Counted from the stretch's first letter, positions 9,575 through 20,100 are shown. The stretch: DNA of 62,706 nucleotides from Candidatus Rokuibacteriota bacterium (GCA_003221455.1 QHRX01000024.1:1-62706); one strand, 5' to 3'. Notes: generated by a model from the sequence alone, not told the origin. Made by a program: numbers and translations.

Positions 9575-10012
9575 GTGGTGAGAACGACGACGACGATCAG
9601 AGGCCCTGGATCGGCACTGCTCGGCTCCGCCCTGCTCACGCTCCTCGTCTGCACGGCGTCGGCCGCGAACACCGAGCCCAAACCGCTGCCGTGGAACACG
9701 TTCGCCGAGGCGTCCGCCGAGGCGGTGAGCGTCGAGCAGGTGACGTGCCCGAAGACGCCGGACGAGCCCGTGCTCAAGGCCCGGCTGATCCACGAGCACG
9801 AGCAGTACATCTATCTGGCCAAGGACCGGCGCTGGCTCGTCTGGCGGGTGTCCGGCGGTCGCTCGAGCGAGGACGCGCCAGCCGGCTACGTCTGGTTCGG
9901 CAACCAGGGCCCGGGGGACGACGTGCTGCGGGTCGTCAGCGCGATGCCGTACGACGAGGCCCAGAAGGTCTTCCCCGGGCCCTGCGGCTGGATCGACCCC
10001 GACCGAATCTGA
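9575..10012 (+). CDS. Small exported protein of unknown function
   Basis: The frame encodes about 145 aa with a clear signal peptide: a basic start (VRTTTTIRG), a hydrophobic stretch (ALLGSALLTLLVC) and an ASAA-type cleavage site. The mature part has two cysteines (VTCPKTP and PGPCGWID) that may form a disulfide, and tryptophan-rich strands (RRWLVWRVSGG, GYVWFGNQGPG). I do not recognise the family. A GGGGGGAGGA sequence supports a start at the GTG pair 9575/9578; the longer track ORF is a fusion with shadow sequence. It is convergent with the next gene, with only 19 bp between stops. Confidence 0.65.
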   Translation: MVRTTTTIRGPGSALLGSALLTLLVCTASAANTEPKPLPWNTFAEASAEAVSVEQVTCPKTPDEPVLKARLIHEHEQYIYLAKDRRWLVWRVSGGRSSEDAPAGYVWFGNQGPGDDVLRVVSAMPYDEAQKVFPGPCGWIDPDRI

Positions 10013-10031
10013 TCCCGGGCGGCCTCGCGCC

Positions 10032-11489
10032 TCAGCGCGGGAGCCGCGGTGGCTCCGCGCAGATGCGCTCGACCTCGTCCACGGTCTTCGGGGTCCCCGC
10101 GGTCAGGACCTCCCCGCCGTAGGCCGTGACCAGCACGTCGTCCTCGATGCGGACGCCGATGCCCCGGAACTCCCGCGGGATCGCGTGGACGATCGTCCCG
10201 GCCCGGGCCCGCTCCTCTTCCTCGAGCTGCTTCGCCGCGGTCGCGCCGAGACGATAGCGCCGCTCCCACATCTCGTCCTCGCTGTACTCGCGCAGGGCGA
10301 ACGTCGCCGTCTCCCGCTCGGGGTCGACGTAGAGGCCGGGCTCGACCGTGAGCACCATGCCGGCTTCGAGCGGGCGCGAGACGCGTCGGATCCGGTAGTC
10401 GCCGACGTCGTGCACGTCCATCCCGAGCCAATGGCTCGTGCCGTGCGGATAGAACTCGCGGTAATGGTGCATGGCGAGCGAGTCCGCGACCCCTCGGGGC
10501 AGGAGGCCGAGCTCGACGAGCCCCTCGGTGAGCACGCGCCGCACCGCGTCGTGGACGGCCTCGAGGCGGTGACCAGGCCGGACCGCAACCAGGCCCGCCG
10601 CCTGCGCGCGCAGCACGAGCTCGTAGATCGCGCGCTGCGGCCCGGTGAACCGCCCGTTCACGGGGAAGGTGCGGGTGATGTCGGCGGTGTGGTACTCCCA
10701 CTCGCACCCGGCGTCGATCAGCAGCAGGTCGCCGTCCGCCATCCGCCGGCGGTTCTCGGTGTAGTGCAGGATGCAGGCGTTGGGCCCGGAGGCGACGATC
10801 GAGGGGTAGCCGGTGCGCGGGGAGCCGTGGGCCCGGAACACGAACTCGAGCGCCGCCTGCACCTGGTACTCGTACTGGCCCGGCCGCGCGTAGCGCATGG
10901 CCTCGGCGTGCGCCTCGCGGCTGATCTCGCACGCGCGGCGCTGCCGGGCGAGTTCGCCGGGCGACCGACGCAGGCGCATCTCGTGCACGATGGGTCCCGG
11001 GTCCTCGATCGTCGCGGGCGTGACCTGGCCCCGGCTCCGCGCCGCCCGCCCCTCGGCGAGCAGTCGCGTGATCCGGCCGTCGAAGGCCGGGTTGCCGAGA
11101 CGATACACGAGCGACGGCCGGTCGAGGATGTACTCGCGGAGGCGCCGGTCCAGCTCGTCGATCGGGTAGGCGGCGTCGGCGCCGTAGTCGGCGACGGCGC
11201 CCTCCACCCCCGCCCGTCGCCCGTTCCAGATCTCCCGCTCGCGGTCGCGCGGGCGCACGAACAAGACGTAGCGCTCCTTGGCGTGGGAGGGGTTGATGAC
11301 CGCGACGGCGTCGGGCTCCTCGAAGCCGGTGAGGAAGAAGAAGTCGGAGTCCTGACGGAACTCGTACGAGACGTCGCCGTTGCGGAGCACCTCCCGCGCG
11401 CCCGGGATGACCGCGAGGCCGTCGCCGACGGCGTCGGCGAAGCGCTGGCGGCGTTCCACGAACGGGGCGAGGTCCTGGGCGGGGGTCAC
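10032..11489 (-). CDS. pepP: Xaa-Pro aminopeptidase (PepP family, M24B)
   Basis: Removes N-terminal residues preceding proline; cytosolic, dimanganese-dependent. The 485-aa protein has the N-terminal creatinase-like domain (FVERRQRFADAV, SDFFFLTGFEEPDA) and a C-terminal pita-bread domain. All metal ligands are visible: Asp in LLIDAGCEWEYHTADITRT, His in YPHGTSHWLGMDVHD, Glu in TVEPGLYVDPE and Glu in GVRIEDDVLVT. The GTG start places the N-terminal domain correctly and the length matches AMPP. It may be followed by a small membrane-protein gene on the same strand. Confidence 0.93.
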   Translation of the reverse strand: MTPAQDLAPFVERRQRFADAVGDGLAVIPGAREVLRNGDVSYEFRQDSDFFFLTGFEEPDAVAVINPSHAKERYVLFVRPRDREREIWNGRRAGVEGAVADYGADAAYPIDELDRRLREYILDRPSLVYRLGNPAFDGRITRLLAEGRAARSRGQVTPATIEDPGPIVHEMRLRRSPGELARQRRACEISREAHAEAMRYARPGQYEYQVQAALEFVFRAHGSPRTGYPSIVASGPNACILHYTENRRRMADGDLLLIDAGCEWEYHTADITRTFPVNGRFTGPQRAIYELVLRAQAAGLVAVRPGHRLEAVHDAVRRVLTEGLVELGLLPRGVADSLAMHHYREFYPHGTSHWLGMDVHDVGDYRIRRVSRPLEAGMVLTVEPGLYVDPERETATFALREYSEDEMWERRYRLGATAAKQLEEEERARAGTIVHAIPREFRGIGVRIEDDVLVTAYGGEVLTAGTPKTVDEVERICAEPPRLPR

Positions 11490-11589
11490 GCCGGTGCCCC
11501 GGCCGGCGGCCGGTCGACGGCGCGGGCGACCAGGGCCGTGGCGCGCATCGCCGTCCCGCGTCCGGGACCGGCGCCCGCCGCGCGGCGGG

Positions 11590-11799
11590 TCATGGCGCGA
11601 CCCAGCGCCCGAGGAGGATCACCACCGCCACGTACCCGACGGCCGACGCCGTCAGGACCGCACCGGCCGTAGCCACCACGACGCCCGTGAGGGCCGGGCG
11701 GGAGACCGTCCAGGCGAGGGCCGCGATCCCGACCACCCAGACTTCGACGCCAAGCAGAATCGCCGCCAGCAGGACCGCCGCCAGGGTCGCCGTCGCCAT
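11590..11799 (-). CDS. Small two-helix membrane protein
   Basis: A 69-aa ORF almost entirely hydrophobic, with two predicted transmembrane helices (about residues 5-30 and 38-63) and a short basic tail (GRWVAP). The family is not recognised. The strongly apolar composition, unlike the arginine-rich shadow ORFs of this GC-rich DNA, argues that it is expressed. It lies between the efflux transporter and the aminopeptidase, all on the minus strand. Confidence 0.45.
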   Translation of the reverse strand: MATATLAAVLLAAILLGVEVWVVGIAALAWTVSRPALTGVVVATAGAVLTASAVGYVAVVILLGRWVAP

Positions 11800-11882
11800 G
11801 CCCCGTCTCGCGCCTCAGTTGACATCAGCCCGCCACCGTCGTCAACGGCTCCTCCCCGTGCGACCCGGCCCCGCCGACCCGG

Positions 11883-13466
11883 TCAGTGCGCTCCGCCGAT
11901 CCGCCGCGGCATGACCCGCGCGAAGAGTGCGGCCAGGGGCGCGCAGGCCAGGCCGAGGAAGCTCAGCAACCGGAAGTTGTCGGCGAAGGCGAGCAAGGTC
12001 GCCTGCTGCACGACCACGTTGTAGACCACCCCGAGCGCCTGTCGGGAGGCGGTCACGGGGTCCGTCTGGCGCGCGAGCCCGGCCCGGAGCGCCTGGAGCT
12101 TCCGGAGGTACATCGGGTCGTACGGCGTCAGGTGCTGCACGAGGACGTTCTGGTGCACCTGCGCGGCGCGCGCCAGCAGGGTCGTCACCATCGAGATGCC
12201 GACGCTGCCGCCGATGTTTCGCATCAGGTTGTAGATGCCGGTCGCGTTCCCCATCTGCTCGTTGCGCAGCCGGCCGAGCGTGGTGGTCGAGAGGGGGACG
12301 AAGATGAGGCCGGTCGAGATCCCGTTCACGATGCTGACGAACGCGACGCTCCAGAGCGAGATGTCGAGCGTCATCTGGCTGTAGAGGAGGGCGGAGACCC
12401 CGAAGAGCACGAAACCGGCGGCGATCAGCACGCGGCTGTCGATGAACCCGATGAGCCGGCCCACGACGATGGCCGCGCACATGGCGCCGACGCCGCGCGG
12501 GCTCAGCGCGAGCCCGCTCTGCATCGCCGGATAGTTCATGAGCGTCTGCAGGAAGAGGGGGAGCTGCACGGTGGTGCCGTACAGGCCGACCCCCACCGCC
12601 ACGGCCATCAGGGTGCCGACCGCGAAGTTGCGATCCCGCATGATGCGGAGGTCGACGATCGGATGGTCCGCCAGCAGCTCCCGGGCGACGAACGCGAGCA
12701 ACGCGATCACCGAGATCACCGCGACCCACCGGATCCACACCGCGGAGAACCAGTCGTCCTCCTGTCCCTTGTCCAGGATGACCTGCAGCGTGCTGAGCCC
12801 GATGGCCATCAAGCCGAAGCCGACATAGTCGATCCGGCCGCGCTCGACGCGCCGGATGTAGGGCGGGTCCTCGATGAAGGCCTGGGCCATCAGGAGGGCG
12901 AGGAGGCCGACCGGCAGGTTGATGTAGAACACCCAGCGCCAGCTGTAGTTGTCGGTGATCCAGCCGCCGAGCGTCGGTCCGAGGATCGGGGCCACGATGA
13001 CCCCCATCGAGTACGCCGCCATCGCGGCCCCGCGCCGGGCCGGCGGGAAGCTCTCCATCAGGATGGCCTGGGCGATCGGCTGGAGCGCGCCGCCGCCCGC
13101 GCCCTGGACGACCCGCGCCGCGACGAGCATGCCGAGGCTCAACGCCGCTCCGCACGCCGCCGACGCCGTGGTGAAGATCAGGATGCAGGCCATCAGGAAC
13201 CGCTTGCGGCCGAAGAAGCCCGAGAGCCAGGCGGACGCCGGCAGGATGATCGCGTTGGAGACGAGATAGCTCGTGAGCACCCAGGTCGCCTCCGAGGGGG
13301 TGGCGGAGAGGCTCCCGGCGATGTGCGGGAGGGCCACGTTGGCGACGGAGGTGTCCAGGACCTCCATGAAGGTCCCGAGCATCACGGAGACGGCGACGAG
13401 CCAGGCGTTGTATCGGGGCCGCCACTCGCCCGCCCCGGGAGTCGGGCCCGCGCCTCCGTTGCCCAT
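11883..13466 (-). CDS. DHA2-family drug:H+ antiporter (EmrB/QacA-like MFS)
   Basis: A 527-aa inner-membrane transporter with a pattern of 14 hydrophobic helices. Diagnostic motifs of the 14-TM DHA2 subfamily are present: LDTSVANVALPHIAGSL in helix 1, the antiporter motif C region (GVIVAPILGPTLGGWI) and NYSWRWVFYINLPVG. It is divergent from a HlyD/EmrA-type periplasmic adaptor starting 152 bp away. Together these would form an EmrAB-style tripartite pump exporting hydrophobic compounds, with an outer-membrane factor encoded elsewhere. The ATG start is followed by a proline/glycine-rich cytosolic tail. Confidence 0.92.
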   Translation of the reverse strand: MGNGGAGPTPGAGEWRPRYNAWLVAVSVMLGTFMEVLDTSVANVALPHIAGSLSATPSEATWVLTSYLVSNAIILPASAWLSGFFGRKRFLMACILIFTTASAACGAALSLGMLVAARVVQGAGGGALQPIAQAILMESFPPARRGAAMAAYSMGVIVAPILGPTLGGWITDNYSWRWVFYINLPVGLLALLMAQAFIEDPPYIRRVERGRIDYVGFGLMAIGLSTLQVILDKGQEDDWFSAVWIRWVAVISVIALLAFVARELLADHPIVDLRIMRDRNFAVGTLMAVAVGVGLYGTTVQLPLFLQTLMNYPAMQSGLALSPRGVGAMCAAIVVGRLIGFIDSRVLIAAGFVLFGVSALLYSQMTLDISLWSVAFVSIVNGISTGLIFVPLSTTTLGRLRNEQMGNATGIYNLMRNIGGSVGISMVTTLLARAAQVHQNVLVQHLTPYDPMYLRKLQALRAGLARQTDPVTASRQALGVVYNVVVQQATLLAFADNFRLLSFLGLACAPLAALFARVMPRRIGGAH

Positions 13467-13618
13467 CGCCGGTCGCTGGTCCTCCTGTGCCTCCAGCCTG
13501 AATTGGCCGGTGCGCGGCGGGAAAAGGTATTATGGCAGCCTGATGGACACAGTATAAGGCCCCCGCGCCGCGCGTCCGGCGGGGGCCCGCCGCGACGGCG
13601 GTAGCCGATCCGGAGACC
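13467..13618. promoter_or_regulatory. Divergent promoter region of the efflux pair
   Basis: The 152 bases between the divergent antiporter and adaptor genes include an AT-richer patch with GGTATTAT and CAGTATAAGG, which could be -10 elements for the + strand gene. No convincing -35 partner at 16-18 bp was found, and no regulator gene is adjacent. Confidence 0.35.
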
Positions 13619-14938
13619 ATGCGACCCGGCGACTTTTTCGCGGACCTCAGGAAGTTCTCGGAGTTCACCGCCCGCGGGCGCTACCCGCGGCGCCGCCTGC
13701 TCGGATTCGGCGCGATCGCCCTCGGCGTGGCGGCCGCGCTCGGCTACGCCGGCTACCTGTACTGGTATGGCCAGACGCACGTGTCCACCGACGACGCGTA
13801 CATCACCGGGCACATCGCGCCCGTGAGCGCCCGCGTCGCGGGGCCGGTGATCGCGGTCCTGGTCGACGACAACCAGGACGTGAAGGCGGGCGCGGTCCTC
13901 GTTCGCCTCGATCCCAAGGACTACGAGGTCGCCCTCGCCCAGGCGCGCGCGGCGGTGGAGACGGCTCGCGGCGACCTCGGCAACGCGAACGCGACCGTGC
14001 CGCTGACCAGCGAGACGACCGCGAGTGGCCTCCGCCAGGCGGAGGCGGCGCTGGCGGCCGCACAGCACGGCAGCCGGGTCGCCGAGCACGACCTCGAGGA
14101 GCGGCGGAGCGCGCTCGCGTCCAAGCAGGCGGCGGTGGCCGCCGCCGACGCCGCGGTGCGGGCGGCGGAGGCGGACTTCGAGCGCGACCGCCTGGACCGT
14201 GAGCGGTCCGCCGAGCTCTACAAGCGGGAGCTCGTCGCCAAGCAGGATCTGGACCACGCGGACGCCGCCTACAACAACGCCCGGGCGACGCTCGACGTGG
14301 TCCGGGAGAAGCTGGCCCAGGCGCGGGCCGACGTCCAGCAGGCGGCGGCGGCGGTCCGGAGTCAGGAGGCGGCGGCGGCCCAGGCCGGGCAGCGGGTGCG
14401 CGAGGCCCAGGCGGCGGCGGCCACCGCGCGGAGCCAGCTGCGCCAGGTGACCTTGAAGGAGTCCGACGTGGACGCCTCCCGCGGACGACTCGCGCAGGCG
14501 CTGGCGAACCTGGAGCAGGCCCAGCTGAACCTCGCCTACACGACCATCCGGGCGCCGCTGGACGGCCGGGTCACGAAGAAGACCGTCGAGGTGGGCCAGG
14601 TCGTTCAGCCGGGGCAGGCGCTGCTCGCGATCGTCGACCTTGACACCCTGTGGGTCGTCGCCAATTACAAGGAGACGGAGCTCACCAACGTCCGGCGGGG
14701 CCAGCGGGCGACGGTCACGGTGGACACCTATCCAGGCGTCGTCTTCCGGGCGCGGGTGGACTCCGTCCAGGCCGGATCGGGCGCCGTCTTCTCGCTGCTG
14801 CCGCCCGAGAACGCCACCGGCAACTTCATCAAGGTGGTGCAGCGGGTGCCGGTGAAGCTCGTCTTCGAGGCCGGCGAGAACTCACGGCATCTGCTGGTCC
14901 CCGGCATGTCCGTGGTCCCCACGATCGCGCTCCGGTGA
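13619..14938 (+). CDS. EmrA/HlyD-family membrane fusion protein
   Basis: A 439-aa periplasmic adaptor anchored by one N-terminal helix (FGAIALGVAAALGYAGYLYW). THVSTDDAYITGHIAPVSARVAG is the typical EmrA start of the biotinyl-lipoyl half-domain. A long alanine/glutamine-rich coiled coil follows (about residues 95-295). The second lipoyl half (TTIRAPLDGRVTKKTVEVGQVV) and a beta-barrel ending VPGMSVVPTIALR come next. The coiled-coil hairpin would reach the outer-membrane channel. It pairs functionally with the divergent DHA2 antiporter. Confidence 0.92.
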   Translation: MRPGDFFADLRKFSEFTARGRYPRRRLLGFGAIALGVAAALGYAGYLYWYGQTHVSTDDAYITGHIAPVSARVAGPVIAVLVDDNQDVKAGAVLVRLDPKDYEVALAQARAAVETARGDLGNANATVPLTSETTASGLRQAEAALAAAQHGSRVAEHDLEERRSALASKQAAVAAADAAVRAAEADFERDRLDRERSAELYKRELVAKQDLDHADAAYNNARATLDVVREKLAQARADVQQAAAAVRSQEAAAAQAGQRVREAQAAAATARSQLRQVTLKESDVDASRGRLAQALANLEQAQLNLAYTTIRAPLDGRVTKKTVEVGQVVQPGQALLAIVDLDTLWVVANYKETELTNVRRGQRATVTVDTYPGVVFRARVDSVQAGSGAVFSLLPPENATGNFIKVVQRVPVKLVFEAGENSRHLLVPGMSVVPTIALR

Positions 14939-15011
14939 CGGACACGGTGAGCGCTCGGCCGGGACGGCGTCACCCCACGCCCGGGCGCCCGAGCACGCGC
15001 GCCCTGCCCGC

Positions 15012-15905
15012 GTGCCGACGGTCGCGGATCCCGAGCCTCGCGTGACGCCGCTGTCGGTCTACCTGCCCTTCAACCGCGAGGCGCTCGGCGGCGCGTTCGC
15101 GCCGGCCAAGCGCGCGACGAAGGCGCCCGAGGGCCGCCAGGGCTACTGGCTCGTCGTCCACGAGCAGAACCTCCTCGTCGCTCGGGAGGGCGATCGCTTC
15201 CGGCTGCCGCAGGGCGACCCCCCGTCCGGGCTCGAAGGCCTGCGGGAGCAGGCGCTCTGGCTCGGGACGTTCGACGGCACGCCGTGCTGGGTGCTGGCGC
15301 TCGCGCGGGGCGCCGCCGTCCCCGCCGGCCTTCACGCCGAGACGCTCGTCCCGATGCGCGGCACGCAGCTCCCCGACGACCTGCTCTCGCTCGGCGGCAT
15401 GGCCATGCAGGCGCTGCACTGGGAGGGCACCAGCGGTCACTGCCCGCGCTGCGGCCAGCCCACCGAGCGGATCGAGGGCGAGTGGGGCAAGCGGTGCCGG
15501 CAGTGCCGCTACGAGCACTATCCCCACCTCCACCCGGCGGTCATCATCTTGATCCGCGACGGCGACCGCTGCCTGCTCGCCCGCAAGCGCGAGTGGGCCC
15601 CCGGTCGCTACGCCCTCGTGGCGGGCTTCGTAGACAACGGGGAGTCGCTCGAGGGCGCCGTCCACCGCGAGGTGAAGGAGGAGGTCGGCGTGGACGTGAC
15701 AGACCTCCGCTACGTCGGGAGTCAGAACTGGCCCTTCCCGAGCCAGCTCATGGTCGGCTTCGTCGCCACCTATGCCGGTGGCGAGGTGCGGATCGAGCCG
15801 AGCGAGCTCGAGGACGCGCGGTGGTTTCCGTGCGACCGGCTCCCCGACGGCCCGTCGCGCCATAGCATCGCCCGGTTCATCATGGACCACTACGCCCGCG
15901 ACTGA
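15012..15905 (+). CDS. nudC: NAD(H) pyrophosphatase / RNA decapping Nudix enzyme NudC
   Basis: Hydrolyses NAD(H) to NMN(H) and AMP and, in characterised homologues, removes NAD caps from RNA. The 297-aa protein has the NudC architecture: N-terminal beta domain, a zinc ribbon (CPRCGQPTERIEG and CRQCRYEHYP), and the Nudix box GFVDNGESLEGAVHREVKEE. The downstream SQNWPFPSQLM is the NADH-pyrophosphatase signature, with Asn where the consensus has Pro. The GTG start gives a short tail before LSVYLPFNRE. It is transcribed alone. Confidence 0.92.
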   Translation: MPTVADPEPRVTPLSVYLPFNREALGGAFAPAKRATKAPEGRQGYWLVVHEQNLLVAREGDRFRLPQGDPPSGLEGLREQALWLGTFDGTPCWVLALARGAAVPAGLHAETLVPMRGTQLPDDLLSLGGMAMQALHWEGTSGHCPRCGQPTERIEGEWGKRCRQCRYEHYPHLHPAVIILIRDGDRCLLARKREWAPGRYALVAGFVDNGESLEGAVHREVKEEVGVDVTDLRYVGSQNWPFPSQLMVGFVATYAGGEVRIEPSELEDARWFPCDRLPDGPSRHSIARFIMDHYARD

Positions 15906-16082
15906 TCCACCCACCACGCCGCCGGGGCCCGCCGCACGCTACGGGGCCCCCGCCCTCGGGCGGGCGGCCCCGACCAGCATCACGACGATCGGCATGACGC
16001 ACGGCCGGGCGCGCCCAGGCCCGCCCGGCAGGCCGAGGCACCGACCGTCCCGGCGCACGAGCCCGGGTGACGCCGGGCCGCG

Positions 16083-17141
16083 TCAGCCGGCGCGGGCGGC
16101 GACCTGGGCCCAGCCGAGCGCGGCGAGGAACGGGGCGCGGAGCCCGCGCTCGCGGGCGTTCGGATCGTTCGCGGTGCCGGCCAGCACGCGCCCCATGATG
16201 CCCTGCGAGATCGCGGCGAGCCGAAAGAGCGAGAAGCCCACGTAGAAGTCCCAGTCCTCGATGCCCGCGCGCCCCGTCCGGCGGCAGTAGGCCCCGACGT
16301 ACGCCGGCTCCGACGGGATCCCGAGCGCCGCCAGGTCCTTCCCACCGAGGCCGTCCGCGTCGAAGTAGTACGGCACGCAGGTGTAGGCGAGGTCCGCGAG
16401 CGGGTGGCCGAGCGTCGAGAGCTCCCAGTCGAGCACCGCCAGGATCCGCGGCTCGGTCGGATGGACCACGATGTTGCCGGGCCGGTAGTCGCCGTGCACG
16501 AGCGTCGTCTCGTCGCCGGCCGGGACGTGCGCCGGGAGCCACTCGATGAGCCGCTCCATCTCCGGGATCGGCTCCGTCTGCGAGGCCCGGTACTGCGTCG
16601 TCCAGCGGTGGATCTGCCGGGCGAAGTAGTTGCCGGCCTTCCCGAAGTCGCCGAGCCCGAGCGCCAGCCAGTCGAGTCCGTGCAGGCGCGCCAGCACCCC
16701 GTTCATCGCGTCGTAGAGGGCGCCGCGCTCGGCGGGGCTCACGCCCGGCAGCCGCGGGTCGGCGAAGATCCGCCCGCGCACGCAGTCCATGACGTAGAAC
16801 GGCGTCCCGATCACGGTCGGGTCGTCGCAGTACACGTACGTCCGGGGCACGGGAATGTCGGTCGCCGCCAGCGCGGTCAGCACCCGGTACTCGCGGTCGA
16901 CCGCGTGGGCCGAGGGCAGGAGCCGGCCGGGCGGCTTGCGTCGGAGGACGTACTCCCGGTCGCGGGCGCTCAGCAGGTAGGTCGGGTTGGACTGGCCCCC
17001 CTGGAACTGGCCGACGACGACGGGGCCGGCGAAGCCGCCGACCCGCCGCGCCAGGTATCGCTCGAGCGCGGCGACCTCGAAGCGGTGCGCCTCGCGCACC
17101 TCGCCGACCCGTTGCGTGAGTTCCTCCGGGCCCTCGGCCAC
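16083..17141 (-). CDS. APH-fold phosphotransferase (ACAD10/11 kinase-domain homologue)
   Basis: A 352-aa kinase-like protein of the aminoglycoside-phosphotransferase fold. The catalytic loop [14 protein letters not shown] (HGDxxxxN) and the metal-binding aspartate in [19 protein letters not shown] are intact. The N-terminus ([13 protein letters not shown]) resembles the kinase half of eukaryotic ACAD10/ACAD11 and bacterial LvaA. Such enzymes phosphorylate the hydroxyl of 4-hydroxyacyl-CoAs. The gene is divergent, with 89 bp between starts, from an acyl-CoA dehydrogenase matching the other half of ACAD10/11. It uses a GTG start. Confidence 0.85.
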   Translation of the reverse strand: MAEGPEELTQRVGEVREAHRFEVAALERYLARRVGGFAGPVVVGQFQGGQSNPTYLLSARDREYVLRRKPPGRLLPSAHAVDREYRVLTALAATDIPVPRTYVYCDDPTVIGTPFYVMDCVRGRIFADPRLPGVSPAERGALYDAMNGVLARLHGLDWLALGLGDFGKAGNYFARQIHRWTTQYRASQTEPIPEMERLIEWLPAHVPAGDETTLVHGDYRPGNIVVHPTEPRILAVLDWELSTLGHPLADLAYTCVPYYFDADGLGGKDLAALGIPSEPAYVGAYCRRTGRAGIEDWDFYVGFSLFRLAAISQGIMGRVLAGTANDPNARERGLRAPFLAALGWAQVAARAG

Positions 17142-17230
17142 GATGCTGGATTGTACGGCATGGCCAGCGAGCGCGTCTTGACGTAGACTCGCTGGCGGGC
17201 CCCCGCTCGCCGGGCGCCAGGGAGAGCTCG

Positions 17231-18439
<1,209 letters not shown>

Positions 18440-18455
18440 CGCGACGTGCGCCCGG

Positions 18456-18472
18456 GCGCCGCACCCTGCGGC
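18456..18472. terminator. Hairpin between convergent genes
   Basis: A perfect 7-bp stem (CGCCGCA / TGCGGCG) with a 3-nt loop lies 17 bp after the acyl-CoA dehydrogenase stop and about 75 bp before the end of the convergent glycine-zipper gene. There is no clear T-run, so it is at best a weak or factor-assisted bidirectional terminator. Confidence 0.35.
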
Positions 18473-18547
18473 GTTCCGGCGTGCCGCCGGCTCGACGGCG
18501 AGACCCGGCGGGCGTTGCCCCCTCGGCGGACGCCCAGCTGCGGCCCG

Positions 18548-19018
18548 CTAGCCCCTGAAGCCGCGGTCCCGCATACACACCGCGTAGGCGTCCCGGTACC
18601 GCTGATCGTGCTGCTTGCTCTCGTTGAGGCCGTAGAGCGTGCCGCCGCCGACCCCGACGAGGCCGCCGATCGCCGCGCCCGTACCGGCCCCCTTGCCGCC
18701 GTCGGCGATCGCCCCGCCGGCCGCTCCTATGACGGTGCCGACGACGGCGCCGATCGCGCCATCCTTGACCATCTCCGTTGTCTTGTCCTGTCGCCCGACG
18801 TGCGCGGCCGCGTACTGGTTACAGGCCTCGACCACGGCCGCCGTCGGAACCATCGGCGCGGGGGCGACCGCGCGCGCCGTCGAAGGCGTCGGCCCACTCG
18901 TGACCGCCTTCGGGCCCGACCAGTCCGCCACCACCGCCGCCGTCACCACGGCCGTCAGGGCAACGAGCCCCATCCCGACCGCAAACAGCTTCCACGGATT
19001 CCAGTCGCCGTTGCTCAT
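18548..19018 (-). CDS. Glycine-zipper membrane protein
   Basis: A 156-aa protein with an N-terminal transmembrane helix (LFAVGMGLVALTAVVTAAVVA). The glycine-zipper segment (GAIGAVVGTVIGAAGGAIADGGKGAGTGAAIGGLVGVGGG), typical of YMGG-type envelope proteins, follows. The C-terminal QRYRDAYAVCMRDRGF motif is common in outer-membrane/periplasmic glycine-zipper proteins, and the preceding EACNQYAA gives a second Cys. The track start adds 14 residues; the ATG at 19018 follows a GGAGG ribosome-binding site and is preferred. The function is unknown, possibly envelope stress or membrane insertion. Confidence 0.7.
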   Translation of the reverse strand: MSNGDWNPWKLFAVGMGLVALTAVVTAAVVADWSGPKAVTSGPTPSTARAVAPAPMVPTAAVVEACNQYAAAHVGRQDKTTEMVKDGAIGAVVGTVIGAAGGAIADGGKGAGTGAAIGGLVGVGGGTLYGLNESKQHDQRYRDAYAVCMRDRGFRG

Positions 19019-19112
19019 CGTGTCCTCCACCTCCCGTCGACCAGGGGCGCCGGCCGCCATGACGGCGGCCCCCGCTACCGGCCGCGCGGGCCGGCGCGCG
19101 GCGCCGGGCGGC

Positions 19113-19487
19113 TCACCGGTCGATGGCCCGGACGATCCCCTTGACCTGCCCCGGGGCGATCGGCTTCTCCAGGCACTCGAGGACCTTCAGCTCCTTGGCC
19201 CGCGCCCTCACTTCGGGACCGCCCTCGGCGGTCACCACGATGATCGGCATCGCCGCGTCGAAGGCCCGGCAGATGCGGACGACGTCCCAGCCGCTGATCG
19301 TCACCCCCTTCACGGGCGGCAGGTCGAGGTCGATGATCGCCATGCCGACCTCGCTCTCGATCATCTGCTTGATCGCCTGCGCCCCGTCCTGGGCCGTCGC
19401 GACCAGGAACCCACCGCCCACCAGGGACTGCCTCAATCCCTCGCGGCTGTGGAGGTCGTCGTCCACGAGCAGGATCGTCTTGTTCAC
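19113..19487 (-). CDS. Stand-alone receiver-domain response regulator (CheY-like)
   Basis: A 124-aa single receiver domain with all conserved residues: the acidic pocket in ILLVDDDLHSR, the phospho-acceptor Asp in MAIIDLDLPP, Thr in IIVVTAEGG and Lys in LECLEKPI. There is no output domain. A slightly expanded loop (PPVKGVTISGWDVV) follows the phospho-acceptor. No kinase is adjacent, so its partner is unknown. It starts a run of three separate response regulators. Confidence 0.88.
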   Translation of the reverse strand: MNKTILLVDDDLHSREGLRQSLVGGGFLVATAQDGAQAIKQMIESEVGMAIIDLDLPPVKGVTISGWDVVRICRAFDAAMPIIVVTAEGGPEVRARAKELKVLECLEKPIAPGQVKGIVRAIDR

Positions 19488-19630
19488 GGTTCCCCGAAAG
19501 CGGATCAGAGCAACGCCGGTGCCACGCGGGAGGGCCAGGATGCCGGGATCGAAAGTGCTTGATATCGCGCGCGTCGCCGCCGGGGGGAAGGGTGGGGATC
19601 GGCGAGAACCCCTATAGTGGTGTGGCTCGC

Positions 19631-19647
19631 CGTGTAAGCGTTACACG
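19631..19647. promoter_or_regulatory. Palindromic operator-like site CGTGTAA-N3-TTACACG
   Basis: Two 7-bp arms around a GCG centre. Read on the minus strand, a CTTACA (-35-like) inside the palindrome is followed after 16 bp by TATAGG (-10-like), pointing toward the stand-alone receiver gene. The layout suggests a repressor or activator site over the promoter, but no binding protein can be named. Confidence 0.4.
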
Positions 19648-19737
19648 CCGGAGCCTGTAAGATTCTCCCGCCCCGGCCTGACGGCTCTGGGTCAGCAAGC
19701 AGCCTCTCGAGCGGCGAAAGGCTTCCCGGGCACGCGC

Positions 19738-19767
19738 TTGACTTTGGCGCCTTCAACAAAGTATAAG
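19738..19767 (+). promoter_or_regulatory. Sigma70-type promoter TTGACT-N18-TATAAG
   Basis: A near-consensus -35 and -10 pair in an AT-richer patch (TTCAACAAAGTATAAGG), oriented toward the NarL-type regulator gene starting at 20101. Transcription from it would carry a leader of about 330 nt. Confidence 0.5.
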
Positions 19768-20100
19768 GATGGCCCACGAGTTTCGGGGCTTAGGGCCTTA
19801 CTTGTCCGCCCCACCGGGCGGCCTCGCGGTACTTGAACGAGGTAGGGTCCGTGCCGCCAACCCAGCTGGACCCCACGGGACGTGCTCTTCCGGTTGCCGA
19901 TCGTTCGACGCGGCGGCAGTCCATTCTTCTGGACGGCACCCGACGATGCGCACACGGCCGAGTCCAGAGCCGCGGCGGACGAGGGCACCCCGATGCCGCC
20001 GTGACGGATCGTGGCACTGCTCGAGGCCGTCGACCGGCTGGTGTGGACACGCCTCCACGACGAAACACGGCGAGGCAGGTGAGGAAGCTGGAGGCACGAC

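Larger units (their letters stand above)
19488..20100. other. 613-base non-coding region with promoter-like elements
   Basis: No convincing gene is found between the two divergent response-regulator genes. The region holds two separately listed elements: a short palindrome overlapping a possible minus-strand promoter, and a sigma70-like promoter on the + strand. The ~330 bases after the + promoter form an unusually long leader with no credible ORF. Confidence 0.5.
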
